Assembly (NCBI GenBank): GCA_022826825.1
Contig: JAJDUD010000062.1
Location: 56,001 to 120,000 of the forward strand
Reading direction: 5' to 3'
Source: Acidobacteriota bacterium
GTDB lineage: Bacteria; Acidobacteriota; Vicinamibacteria; Marinacidobacterales; Marinacidobacteraceae
DNA length: 64,000 bases
A model generated the notes under the pieces. That model was given only the letters and a program-made list of their open reading frames with translations, did no database searches and was not told the origin of the DNA. How positions within the stretch are numbered: position 1 is the first letter of the stretch; each line of letters opens with the position of its first letter. The position numbers and the translations under genes were made by a program. Below are positions 35,159-43,644 of the stretch, piece after piece.

Positions 35159-37003
35159 TCAGTGGTTCTTGCGCAGGTACTCGAGGATCTCCTGCATGAC
35201 CCGGCAGTCCACTTCGTTGTAGCGCTGGATCTCCTCCATGAGTTCCGTGTCGGCCAGCCGGATTCCCTTATCCGCGGCCTCCCGGTCGGAGTGCCACGCC
35301 CCCACCATCGCGCCCTGGCCGTCCACCGGGGAGTCGTCCCACGAGGTCTCGATGAGTCCGTGGCTGTGGAGGGTCTTGGCGATTTCCTTGAGCCCGAACC
35401 CGAAGGCGCCGCGAACAACGACAGGTTGTTCCTTCACGACCTTCTTCAGCAGGTCGAACCAGACGAAGTCCGGTGAGTTGGCCCAGTCCTTGTCCTTGTG
35501 CCGTTTACACGCAGAGTTGTAGGCCTTCTCCAACGTCGATTGTTCCGCGTGGGCCCAGTGGAAGGCCCGCGGCGGGTCCGTGACCCCGAGGCGGAGGCGG
35601 ACCGAGCGCATGTGCTCGATCCAGGCATCGATCGCCGCCGCCTCCGCAGCCGCGTTCAACCGGTCGGCGACGAAGCAGGAAAACTGCCATTCGCCATCCT
35701 CCAGGTGACCGCAGCCGATCATGAAGATGAGCGGTTGTCCGCTCTTCTCGGGGAATCGCGAGAAGTCGTCGTTGCCGTCGTTCACGGTCTCGAAATCCAC
35801 GAAGAACTCCAGACGGGGTCGCGCCCGCCACGTCTCCTCGGCAGCGGTGACGCGTTCGGGCCGCACTGCGGGACCATCCGTACGGTTCACGTCCAGAATC
35901 GCATCGAGTTTCGGTGACGTCGTTTCGCCCTTGACCCCAAACGAAACCGCCGTGGCTCGCGTATCACGCCAAGAGGTGATCCCTCGGCCTATTGCGTCGT
36001 CGCGCTTTTGGGCTCCAACCTGCCACAGGCGGATCGGATCGTCGAGCCTCTCGGTGATCTCCCGGGTTGCACCCCTCCAAGGCCACTCGGCATCGCCCAA
36101 CGACGGCGGCCGGAGTTCCGGCCGGCTCGGCTCGGGCAGGACACGCCAGTCACGGCCTTTCGACCGGAGTTCACGCACCCAACTCACGGCGGCCTGTGCG
36201 GTGCGAGCGAGGTCCGCCGTCATTGACGCTGGTCCAAGCCGCTCCATGGCGTTGGAACCTCGGTCACCGCCCTGTTCCCACCCGCGGCCCAGCAGGAACG
36301 CCCGGCGCGGCGCGCGCCCCTGAAGACGGGCCAAGGCCGCGTTGTAGAGGAAGAGTTGCGCCTTGTAGGCCGGAAAGGAACCTCCGTTGTTGATCTCCCC
36401 CGGCATCGATCCCCCGCGCGGTTTTCGGCCGTCGGCCGGCTCGGCGAAGAGGCGAAGCGTCGTGAACTTGGCGTCCACGACGACATAGCGCGGGCCGGTA
36501 TCCGGTCTGCCGGCGAGTTCACCGTACGGATCCGGGTGATTGGGGAAGAGCCGTTCGAACACGTCGGACCGGATGAGGAAATCGGGGATGCCGTAGGTGC
36601 GGGTTTCCGGGTTCCAGAGCACTCCGGCATGGACGACCTCGCGACCGGACTCGATCGCTGCGACGGTTGCCTTGACCTTCTCCAGATCCCGGCTCTCGTG
36701 TCCATCCGTGGTGATCCGCACCAGGTCCGCCCGCTGAGCCAGGTAGTTGGCAACGCAATCCTCGAACGCCATCCCTTGCTTCATGTTGAACTGGCGCAGG
36801 TCCAGCCGTTCATCCAGAGGGAGATCCCTCTCGAACCCGCGCTCCTCCCCGTAAAGGTGCAGCCAGTCCCCAAGGGTGTTTCCGAGCAGGTAGCCGCGGA
36901 GCTTGGTAGCGGAAACCCAGTCGTTCCAGCGTTCCCGATCGTCGGGCGACCGGGGGGCAACGTCCTCGCCCGCGTCGTTGTGGGTCAGTTCGTGGAGCTT
37001 CAT
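35159..37003 (-). CDS. Fused RecB-like PD-(D/E)XK nuclease and DEDD exonuclease
   Basis: 614 residues. N-terminal ~70-290: RecB/Cas4-like nuclease with Glu81 (GMAFED), Asp141 (YGIPDFLI), Asp177-x-Lys179 (YVVVDAKF) and the QLFLY motif (Gln216, Tyr220). C-terminal ~395-610: RNase-H-fold DEDD exonuclease with Asp403 and Glu405 (FFVDFETVND), Asp517 (FVWFDLL) and Asp599 (YNEVDCRVMQEILEYL). Catalytic residues of both nucleases look intact. Similar fusions are known as RecB-like putative nucleases (TM0106-like). It is the last gene of a set behind a triple-AAA+ ATPase. Substrate unknown. Confidence 0.8.
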   Translation of the reverse strand: MKLHELTHNDAGEDVAPRSPDDRERWNDWVSATKLRGYLLGNTLGDWLHLYGEERGFERDLPLDERLDLRQFNMKQGMAFEDCVANYLAQRADLVRITTDGHESRDLEKVKATVAAIESGREVVHAGVLWNPETRTYGIPDFLIRSDVFERLFPNHPDPYGELAGRPDTGPRYVVVDAKFTTLRLFAEPADGRKPRGGSMPGEINNGGSFPAYKAQLFLYNAALARLQGRAPRRAFLLGRGWEQGGDRGSNAMERLGPASMTADLARTAQAAVSWVRELRSKGRDWRVLPEPSRPELRPPSLGDAEWPWRGATREITERLDDPIRLWQVGAQKRDDAIGRGITSWRDTRATAVSFGVKGETTSPKLDAILDVNRTDGPAVRPERVTAAEETWRARPRLEFFVDFETVNDGNDDFSRFPEKSGQPLIFMIGCGHLEDGEWQFSCFVADRLNAAAEAAAIDAWIEHMRSVRLRLGVTDPPRAFHWAHAEQSTLEKAYNSACKRHKDKDWANSPDFVWFDLLKKVVKEQPVVVRGAFGFGLKEIAKTLHSHGLIETSWDDSPVDGQGAMVGAWHSDREAADKGIRLADTELMEEIQRYNEVDCRVMQEILEYLRKNH

Positions 37004-37129
37004 CAGGCGGTCGCCTGCCTGACCGAACCGGACACAGGAACGGATCGGACGTTCGGCTGCGGCGAAACGGTCACCGGCGGGTGGAGCGAGTCACCACGCT
37101 ACCGACGGAACCCCGAAAGCCACACGCAT

Positions 37130-37288
37130 TCACGCCATCAGCCTTTCGCTCTCCAGTTCCGAGCCGATCTCACGCCTGGTCTCCCTGGCCACGCGCTGTC
37201 GCCTCTCCTTCGTTCCCCGGTAGGGCTTGCAAATCGGACAAGCCCGGGCCCTCCTGGCCCGGTGTTTTCTGTGTTTCCTGATCTTCAC
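37130..37288 (-). CDS. 52-residue basic protein with a CPICKP motif
   Basis: GTG 37288 is preceded by GAGGAG eight bases upstream. The frame starts VKIRKHRKHRARRARA, continues CPICKPYRGTKERRQR and ends LESERLMA at TGA 37130. One Cys-x-x-Cys knuckle and a very basic N-terminus suggest nucleic-acid binding or a zinc site shared with a partner. Small proteins with CPICKP-type motifs exist in other bacteria, but I do not know a function. It lies between the 98-residue gene and the nuclease. The same DNA holds a GC hairpin, probably coincidental with the Arg/Ala/Gly codons. Confidence 0.6.
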   Translation of the reverse strand: MKIRKHRKHRARRARACPICKPYRGTKERRQRVARETRREIGSELESERLMA

Positions 37289-37405
37289 GCCAGTAGCTCC
37301 TCGTGCCCTCGAGCCACCTGGCCCGTTCCAGCCTCAGGTTGTTCGCTTGCTCAACAGAGTGTGGGTCACGATTCTTGATTCGTCAACCCGGAGCCATCGC
37401 GAATC

Positions 37406-37702
37406 TCATTGGAAGCCGGTGAGCCTGTCACGGATGTCGGCGAGCGACCGTCGCAGGTGCTGTACTTCCTGAACAACCGCTGCTACGTCGGCGTCCGTGG
37501 GGAGTGGCGTGTCGCCACGTTCGGCGATGTCGCGGAGCCGCCCGTCTCCGCTGACGGCCAGGTACTTCGGTCTTTGGTATGCCTCCGCGAGCCGCGAGGC
37601 CATTCGGTCACGGGTGGCTTCAGCCTTCTCGAGCGCCGCCTTGCCGCGCTTCTCGGCAAGCAGGAGATCGGCGTGGATCCGATCCCGATCCGGGTCGCTC
37701 AT
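37406..37702 (-). CDS. 98-residue helical protein of unknown function
   Basis: GGAAGAGG precedes the ATG. The first ~45 residues form a charged helix (IHADLLLAEKRGKAALEKA, EATRDRMASRLAEAYQ) and the last ~30 another (DADVAAVVQEVQHLRRSLA), with a Gly/Asp/Pro linker; a coiled coil is likely. No family recognised. It is 56 bases after the AAA+ gene and in the same direction, so it is probably part of the same unit. Confidence 0.6.
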   Translation of the reverse strand: MSDPDRDRIHADLLLAEKRGKAALEKAEATRDRMASRLAEAYQRPKYLAVSGDGRLRDIAERGDTPLPTDADVAAVVQEVQHLRRSLADIRDRLTGFQ

Positions 37703-37758
37703 GACCTCTTCCGACCCGGGCGCCTCTCGAAGACGAGTCTGGACACCGTCACGCTTCC

Positions 37759-40593
37759 TCAGAAGCCGACGCTGCCCGGGCGGTTCTTGTCGCGGGACTG
37801 GCCCACGAGTTCGGACGCGATCTGCTCGGGATCGTCGAGGAATCCGAGTTTCTCGGCGCGCTCGTGGACCAGAGCGAAGTCAGCGGGGACGAGGCGGGTC
37901 AACGTCCGCACCTGCGTCGGGCATTCCCCGCTGAAAAAGAAAACCCAGGCACGGACGACGCGGGCCTCGTCCAGGAACTTGAAGGTCGCCCGGAAGAGAA
38001 AACGTCGCGCCACCGCCGGATCCAGGCGGTCGGCCAGGTTCGTGGTGAAGGCGTAGGGGAGATCGTGGGTCTCGAGCTGGCCCAACATCTCGTTGACCAT
38101 GGAGGTCTCCCAGTTGCGCCGGGCGTCGCGGCGGTCGGCGAGGAAGGAGTCCGCTTCGTCGATGATCAGGAAGCTGTCCGTCGCCCGGGCCTCGGCGAAG
38201 GCCTTCGCGATCCGCTGCTCGGTCTTGCCGACCCACTTGCTCATCAACTCCGAGGCGCGTTTCGTCAGAGGATCGAGACCCATTCGCTTCGCGAGTTGCT
38301 TCGCGAACTCGGATTTCCCGCTCCCGGAGGGGCCGTCGAGAAGGATCCCCAACCGGCAGCGGCCGATCTCCACGATCCGGTCGGTCAACACCGTGAGATC
38401 CGGGTCGGCGTGGACCAGGGAGAAGTCGTACTTCTCCGCCGCCTTCGCCTCGGCGGTTCCCTTCCCCCGCAGCAACTCGGCCTTCTCCCGAACGGCGCGC
38501 CGCGCCGCATCGGGGCCACCTCCGGAGAGGCCGGCCACGACACCAGCGTTCCACACCTGGCGCGGGGTGACGCGGGGGTCGGCGGCCAGTTCCTCCGCCA
38601 AGGACGCCATCCCCGCGGACCCGTTGGCGCGCAGCAGACCGCGAAACGCGGTGGCGCGGCGTCCCCGAGGGAGATTGCGGAACTCCAGCGAGTACGTCAG
38701 GCGATCCAGGAAGTGCGGCATCCAGCGCAGGGCGCGGATCGAGTTCGCCGTAAACAACAGGGGCACCGGCGTGTTCTCCAGCAGGCCGTTGAGCCAGTGT
38801 TTCTCTTCTCCAAACACGAAGTTCTCGACTTCGTCGAACAGGATGACGGCCTCCGGCTCGTCGGCAAGCGCCTCGATCGCGTATTCGAGACTGACCCGTC
38901 GTGGGACCGAAAGGCGTGACTCCGGCCCGTGCTCTTTTTGGCCGATCGAGTAGAGCGTGGCTCCGGTCTCGGCGGCCACGGTCCGGCAGAACTCGGTCTT
39001 GCCGCAGCCGGGAGGTCCGTACGCCAGGAAGGAGATACCGCGACCCTCGGGGCGCCGGTCCCGGCGCGCCGAGAGAGCCGCCATGAACAACTGGCGGAAG
39101 TCCTCCGCGCCTTGGCCGTGGTGGCCGAACGCCTCCCAGGGAAGTTGGGCCCGGACCGGCTTCCCCAGACGCGGCCGCGCGATGTGCGTGGAGACGGTCC
39201 GCTCATGCCGTTCGGCGAAGCGGAAGAGATCGTCCGGCGACCCCTCCAGGAGGCGGGTCGACCGAATGGCGCGTTCGATGATGCCCGGGGGGCATTCCAG
39301 CTCGTCGGCGAGACGGGAGACAAGTGGTTCCAGTGCTTCCCCTTGCAGGCGCTCGATCCCGGAGTTCTCCAGCATCCGGCGCACCACCGAGCGGCGGCGG
39401 GTCGGGCTGTGGGCCTTGAAGTGGATAGTGAGGTCGAAGCGGCGCAGCATCGCCTCGTCGAACTGCGAGAGGTCGTTGCCGGTGAACACGATCGGGACAG
39501 GCGCGTTCTCGAGCAGGTCGTGGTTTTCCCGCCGGCTGCCGGCCCCGGACGACAACACGTCCTCCACCTCGTCACAGAGGATCGCCGCGCCGGGCTCGCT
39601 CCGGAGCAGCGCGGACGCCATCCGCAGGCGGTTCCGCTTGTCGGCGGAGCGGTCCATCCGACGATCGGTCCGCTCCGCTCCCCAGGCGCCCTGCGACTCG
39701 GATTCGCAAAGGTCGTAGAGACGAGCCCCACCGGCTCGGGCGAGCGTCTTCGCGAACTCGGTCTTTCCGGTTCCTGCCCGGCCATAGAGGACCACGCGAA
39801 CGCTCTCCCGGGACTGAACGGCAGCCTTGAGGAAGCGCACGGCGTCATCCCGCTCGTCAAGGTGAGCGAAGGCGTCCAGTTCGAGCAACGGCTCCGGGGC
39901 CAAGGGAACGAGGCGTTCGCGCAGCTCCTCTTCGGAAGCCACGGGCGGCCGATAGACGCACTCGAACCAGCCTTCCACGTAGTCGTCCGGCTCGGCCCCG
40001 TTGCGGCTCCAGGTGTCGGCGTCGGCGATCCCGACTTCGGTCAACCGGCGAAGCGCACGCTCGACCCTGCCTCCGGAGACTCCCAGCAGTGTTCCGCTCG
40101 CCTCCGCCGGGTCACCGAGAGCGTCCTTGGTCGTGTCCCAGAGATCCTCCGTGAAGGACCCTCGGTCGTCGTAGAGCCGCGCCAGTTCCAGCACCGGACC
40201 ACAGACCCCGCCGAGTCCGAAACGGCGTACCGCGAGAGCCGTGGCCCGCGCTTCGGCGCCCTCGGCGGGTGGATTCGCCACCGACCGGCCCAGGGCCTCG
40301 ACCGCCCAGGACAGGAATTCCTTCGCGCGCGGACCCGGATCGGGGGTTGCCCCCGTCCCGCGGCGGCGGCCGTGCCGGCGGCGGCTTCCGAAGGCGAAGT
40401 CGGCGTCCTCGGTCTCGTCCAGACCCAGCTCCCGGCACCTGGCAACCAGGAAGCCCGCGTCGATCGCCTCGAGTTCCTCCTCACTGCACCCGATCCGTTC
40501 GACGAGCTTCGACCGCAGGGCCTTGTCTCGCAAGCCGGATTGCAGCGCGTTCATCAGGTAGCGTCGTGTCAGGAAACGGTCGTATTTCTTCAA
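37759..40593 (-). CDS. Triple AAA+ ATPase of unknown function
   Basis: 944 residues. After ~265 residues of helical N-terminus come three ATPase modules. Module 1: GRAGTGKT (271-278), Walker B AILCDE (337-342), Asn373, Arg384/385. Module 2: GPPGCGKT (526-533), VILFDE (583-588), Asn617. Module 3: GPSGSGKS (754-761), LIIDEAD (~809-815), Asn852, Arg863/864, with SKWVGKTEQR resembling the pore loop of classical Cdc48/Vps4-type AAA. All three keep Walker residues. A TTG start at 40593 follows AAGGGG; an ATG (MNALQSG) 13 codons later has no site. Downstream lie two small genes and the fused nuclease. Confidence 0.8.
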   Translation of the reverse strand: MKKYDRFLTRRYLMNALQSGLRDKALRSKLVERIGCSEEELEAIDAGFLVARCRELGLDETEDADFAFGSRRRHGRRRGTGATPDPGPRAKEFLSWAVEALGRSVANPPAEGAEARATALAVRRFGLGGVCGPVLELARLYDDRGSFTEDLWDTTKDALGDPAEASGTLLGVSGGRVERALRRLTEVGIADADTWSRNGAEPDDYVEGWFECVYRPPVASEEELRERLVPLAPEPLLELDAFAHLDERDDAVRFLKAAVQSRESVRVVLYGRAGTGKTEFAKTLARAGGARLYDLCESESQGAWGAERTDRRMDRSADKRNRLRMASALLRSEPGAAILCDEVEDVLSSGAGSRRENHDLLENAPVPIVFTGNDLSQFDEAMLRRFDLTIHFKAHSPTRRRSVVRRMLENSGIERLQGEALEPLVSRLADELECPPGIIERAIRSTRLLEGSPDDLFRFAERHERTVSTHIARPRLGKPVRAQLPWEAFGHHGQGAEDFRQLFMAALSARRDRRPEGRGISFLAYGPPGCGKTEFCRTVAAETGATLYSIGQKEHGPESRLSVPRRVSLEYAIEALADEPEAVILFDEVENFVFGEEKHWLNGLLENTPVPLLFTANSIRALRWMPHFLDRLTYSLEFRNLPRGRRATAFRGLLRANGSAGMASLAEELAADPRVTPRQVWNAGVVAGLSGGGPDAARRAVREKAELLRGKGTAEAKAAEKYDFSLVHADPDLTVLTDRIVEIGRCRLGILLDGPSGSGKSEFAKQLAKRMGLDPLTKRASELMSKWVGKTEQRIAKAFAEARATDSFLIIDEADSFLADRRDARRNWETSMVNEMLGQLETHDLPYAFTTNLADRLDPAVARRFLFRATFKFLDEARVVRAWVFFFSGECPTQVRTLTRLVPADFALVHERAEKLGFLDDPEQIASELVGQSRDKNRPGSVGF

Positions 40594-40837
40594 TTTCGTT
40601 CTTCCCCTTGTCAAAGGAGAACGATAAACACGGCATACGTCATTTCCTGTCACTCTCGAACCGGATCCAGGGGGTGACGGTCCGGGCGGTGATTCGGAGC
40701 GTCCCGGAAGGCCGGATGTCGGGATTGCGAGCCGCTCGACCGAGGGCGCCCGCCGGGTGACCGGATGGAGCTTGGGCCGGAATTGGCCAGAGCGAACGAG
40801 CAACCACCCGTCCGGTGGAATCCAGGCGGCCCGGCCG

Positions 40838-43522
40838 TCAGAAACTCGGACCGAAGAGGACGGCGTTCATGAAGAGACGGGTGAGGCCGTCCCAGAAGAG
40901 GCGGAAGTTGGGATCGTCGAGGAAGAGCACAGCCCGGCCGGACCCGACCCGCTCGGTGACCAGGTAGGGGGTCCCGGCGAGGCGGGCGAGCGAGTCGGGA
41001 AAGGCGAAACCGCTGCCCAGCAACTCGTCCGGATCCGCCGGGAAGCGGGCGCCGACCGCGACCGCCGGGTCGGGCTCGAAGGCGAGGCTCGACCAGACCA
41101 TGACCGGGAACGGCTCTTCGTAGCCGAAGCTGAGGAAGCTCTCCGGGTTGGGAAGGGCGCGGAGGATCGCGCCCGGGATCGCCTCGGCCGGCTGCTCGAC
41201 CTCTTCCGGATCCGGTGAGGGATCATCCGGACGGCCTCCATCGGTCATGAAGGCCGACTTCGAGGCGAATCCCGGCTTGAGCCGGGTCCGGGTCCAGGAG
41301 ACGCCCTCGCCGGCGAGCCAGGCGGAAGCGCCGCGCATGGCGATGAGCACGCCGCCCCGCTCCGTCCACTCTTCCAGGTGGTCGAGAATCCGGCCGGCGC
41401 TCGCGTCGCTTGCCGGATCCGGATAGCTGCCGTCCGGCAGGATCAGCACCCGGTAACCGCGGAGATCCGTGGTGGCCAGCCGGTCCCACGAGAGCGCGGT
41501 GAACCCCACGCCGAACCGGCGCTCGAAGAGGTACCACGGGCTGCCGTAGGCGGACGGCCGCACCGGACCGCCCATCACCATCGCGATTCGTCCCCGCGCG
41601 ACCTGGACGAACTGATCCGATCCGAGATGGGGACCGGAGGCGGTCAGCGGGTCGTCCACCCCGAGGACCTGGGCCCCGGTCGCGGCCAGTTCGGCAAGCC
41701 CCGCACGAAGTGCTGGAAGGTCCGGGGCCTCGCCGGCAAAGACCAGCAACGCACCGCGGCCGAAGCTCTCGGCGCCGAACTCGAATGCCGCGGTGGCCAC
41801 CCGGAACGGGACGGCCGATTCACGCAGCCAGGCGGCGGCGCGGATCGCGTGATCGGTGTCCCCCGCGATGAGGAACCCGTACTCCGCGTCCGGGTTGCGG
41901 AACTCTCCCCCCGTGGGCGGCGGGTCGGCGACCGCGTCCTCCAGGGAAACTGCCTCCGAGGCGTCGGGTGGCGGGAGATCGGCGGCGCCGACCGTCCAGG
42001 CGTCCAGCCGGTAGGTGAGCGGGAGGGACCAGGCGGTGATGTCGTAGAAGGCGTCGGCGCTCGTCCAGATGTCCGGATGCCCGAAGGACGGATCGGACCG
42101 CCGCTCGCGATGTTCGTCCACGTAGTCGAGGAACTCCTCGCTGAAACGCGCGTCCTGCTCGAGCAGCACCTGGAGCAGCCGGCCTTCCGGCTGGGCGCCG
42201 GGGACCACCAGGCTTCCCGGCGGAAGCGTGATTTCCGTAGCGGGACCACCGCGCGGGAACATGGGACGGGCGCCGCGCACCGTGATCTCGGACGAGGTCT
42301 TCCGGACCTCGATGCCCCCCCGGAGGAGCACGCCGCGCACCGCATCCAGCCGCGCGGGATCGGACGCACCCGAGAGCAGCCAACCGCCGGGACGCGCGGC
42401 GGCGTCCAGCGCCCCGCGGCGGTAGGCCAGGTAATCGCGGAGCCGCCGCTCCCGGTGCGCCGCGGTGACCGCGAGCACGCTCCGGCCGGCGATCAGGTGC
42501 TGCTCGATCCCGTCCCGCAGCGTGTATTCGCCGCCGCCCGGGCGGGCGATGCGCAATCCCCGCCAGCCACCCCCGGTCGTCTCCAGGGTGAAGCCGATGG
42601 AGCCGGTGAAGTTCGGCAGCGTGTCCCAGTAGCCCGGGTCGAACTGCCCGAACTCCCACGGCGAATAGGGGAAGCCCCCGGCCGCGAAGTCCGCGGCCAT
42701 GGCCCGGCCGTACTCCACGAGCCAGTCGCGCTGGTTCCCGGTGAGCACTGTATGGAGGGGTTCGGCCATCCAGGGTCCGATGAACGCGTCCGTCTCGCCG
42801 TGGTGGTCCACGAAGACCATCGGCCGGGTGTCGAGGTAGAGCCGGACCAGGGCGCGGTTCTCGGGCTGGGTGCTCCAGACCGAATCCCGGTTCAGGTTGA
42901 TCTGGTAGTGGTTGTTGTTGGTCGAGAGGCCCCAGGGGGCACGGTGTTCGACCGCGTTCGGGTCCGGATCCCCGTCCGGCCAGCGGGCGGTCGCCTTGAA
43001 CCAGGCCGCGAAGCGTTCGTGGCTGTCCGGGTTCGAGGCGGGAACGACGTACACCACGAGGTCCTCGAGCAGTTCGTCGTGCCGGCCGGACAGGAGTTCC
43101 CACGCCATCCAGAGCGCCGCCTCGAAGGCGGCGGACTCGTTGCCGTCGTTCCCGTAGTTCAGGAATACCCCGGCGGGGGTGCGCGCGATGATCGCTTCGG
43201 CTTCGTCCGGCGCGAGCCCGCGCGGATCGGCGAGCCGCCGGGTGTCGCTCTGGATCTCCTCCAGCCGGGCGAGATTGTCGGGCGAGCTGATGGTCAGCAG
43301 GATCAGCTCCCGGTGCTCGAAGGTCTCGCCGAAGGTGGAGATCCGGAGCCGGGGGGACTCCTCGATGGCGTCGAGGTAGCGGTAGAGCCCGCCGTAGTCG
43401 GTGACGGAGCCTCCCATCGGGAAACCGACGACGTCCTCCGGCGTCGGAACCTGGGCGAACCCGGGCGACGCCAGGGCGAACAGGCCGAGCAGACCCCAGT
43501 ACGAAGGGAGACGGATACGCAA
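40838..43522 (-). CDS. Large exported M14-like zinc carboxypeptidase with altered metal motif
   Basis: 894 residues. Signal peptide LPSYWGLLGLFALASPGFA. Peptidase part ~30-330: the usual HxxE is replaced by Asp (YGNDGNES, Asp126 and Glu129); the second ligand remains as VFVDHHGETD (His240) and the catalytic Glu as GFTLETTGGG (Glu314). The long C-terminal part includes a glutamine-amidotransferase-like region (RGYRVLILPDGSY, LEEWTERGGVLIAMRG). TTG 43522 is the only start that keeps the signal peptide terminal. An upstream frame to 43699 is unlikely. Divergent from the MalY-like gene. Confidence 0.85.
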   Translation of the reverse strand: MRIRLPSYWGLLGLFALASPGFAQVPTPEDVVGFPMGGSVTDYGGLYRYLDAIEESPRLRISTFGETFEHRELILLTISSPDNLARLEEIQSDTRRLADPRGLAPDEAEAIIARTPAGVFLNYGNDGNESAAFEAALWMAWELLSGRHDELLEDLVVYVVPASNPDSHERFAAWFKATARWPDGDPDPNAVEHRAPWGLSTNNNHYQINLNRDSVWSTQPENRALVRLYLDTRPMVFVDHHGETDAFIGPWMAEPLHTVLTGNQRDWLVEYGRAMAADFAAGGFPYSPWEFGQFDPGYWDTLPNFTGSIGFTLETTGGGWRGLRIARPGGGEYTLRDGIEQHLIAGRSVLAVTAAHRERRLRDYLAYRRGALDAAARPGGWLLSGASDPARLDAVRGVLLRGGIEVRKTSSEITVRGARPMFPRGGPATEITLPPGSLVVPGAQPEGRLLQVLLEQDARFSEEFLDYVDEHRERRSDPSFGHPDIWTSADAFYDITAWSLPLTYRLDAWTVGAADLPPPDASEAVSLEDAVADPPPTGGEFRNPDAEYGFLIAGDTDHAIRAAAWLRESAVPFRVATAAFEFGAESFGRGALLVFAGEAPDLPALRAGLAELAATGAQVLGVDDPLTASGPHLGSDQFVQVARGRIAMVMGGPVRPSAYGSPWYLFERRFGVGFTALSWDRLATTDLRGYRVLILPDGSYPDPASDASAGRILDHLEEWTERGGVLIAMRGASAWLAGEGVSWTRTRLKPGFASKSAFMTDGGRPDDPSPDPEEVEQPAEAIPGAILRALPNPESFLSFGYEEPFPVMVWSSLAFEPDPAVAVGARFPADPDELLGSGFAFPDSLARLAGTPYLVTERVGSGRAVLFLDDPNFRLFWDGLTRLFMNAVLFGPSF

Positions 43523-43529
43523 GAAACCG

Positions 43530-43535
43530 ACTATA
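43530..43535 (-). promoter_or_regulatory. Candidate -10 element for a leaderless M14 transcript
   Basis: TATAGT on the minus strand ends 7 bases before the TTG start of the M14 gene, so transcription would begin at or next to the start codon. No ribosome-binding site lies upstream of that TTG. No convincing -35 box is visible (TTCCGG at an 18-base spacing). Suggestive only. Confidence 0.35.
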
Positions 43536-43644
43536 GTGGCCAGCCCGCAAACGCCGGAAGAACGTTGCGTTTCACACCTGTCAGCGTGGCGTTGCCGGTG
43601 CGGCGGGGCACGGTCCAGAGGAACCCGAACGAAGGAGCGAGTCC

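Noticed and set aside
37241..37274. Strong plus-strand hairpin CCGGGCC-CTCCT-GGCCCGG followed by a T-rich stretch
   Set aside because: It looks like an intrinsic terminator, but no plus-strand gene ends there, and the same bases encode the Lys/His/Arg/Ala-rich start of the 52-residue protein on the minus strand. Kept only as an ambiguity.
40594..40700. Candidate promoter for the AAA/nuclease module (GTGACA with TTTATC)
   Set aside because: The spacer would be 19 bases and both boxes are weak. The region is visibly more AT-rich than its surroundings, but the evidence is too thin.
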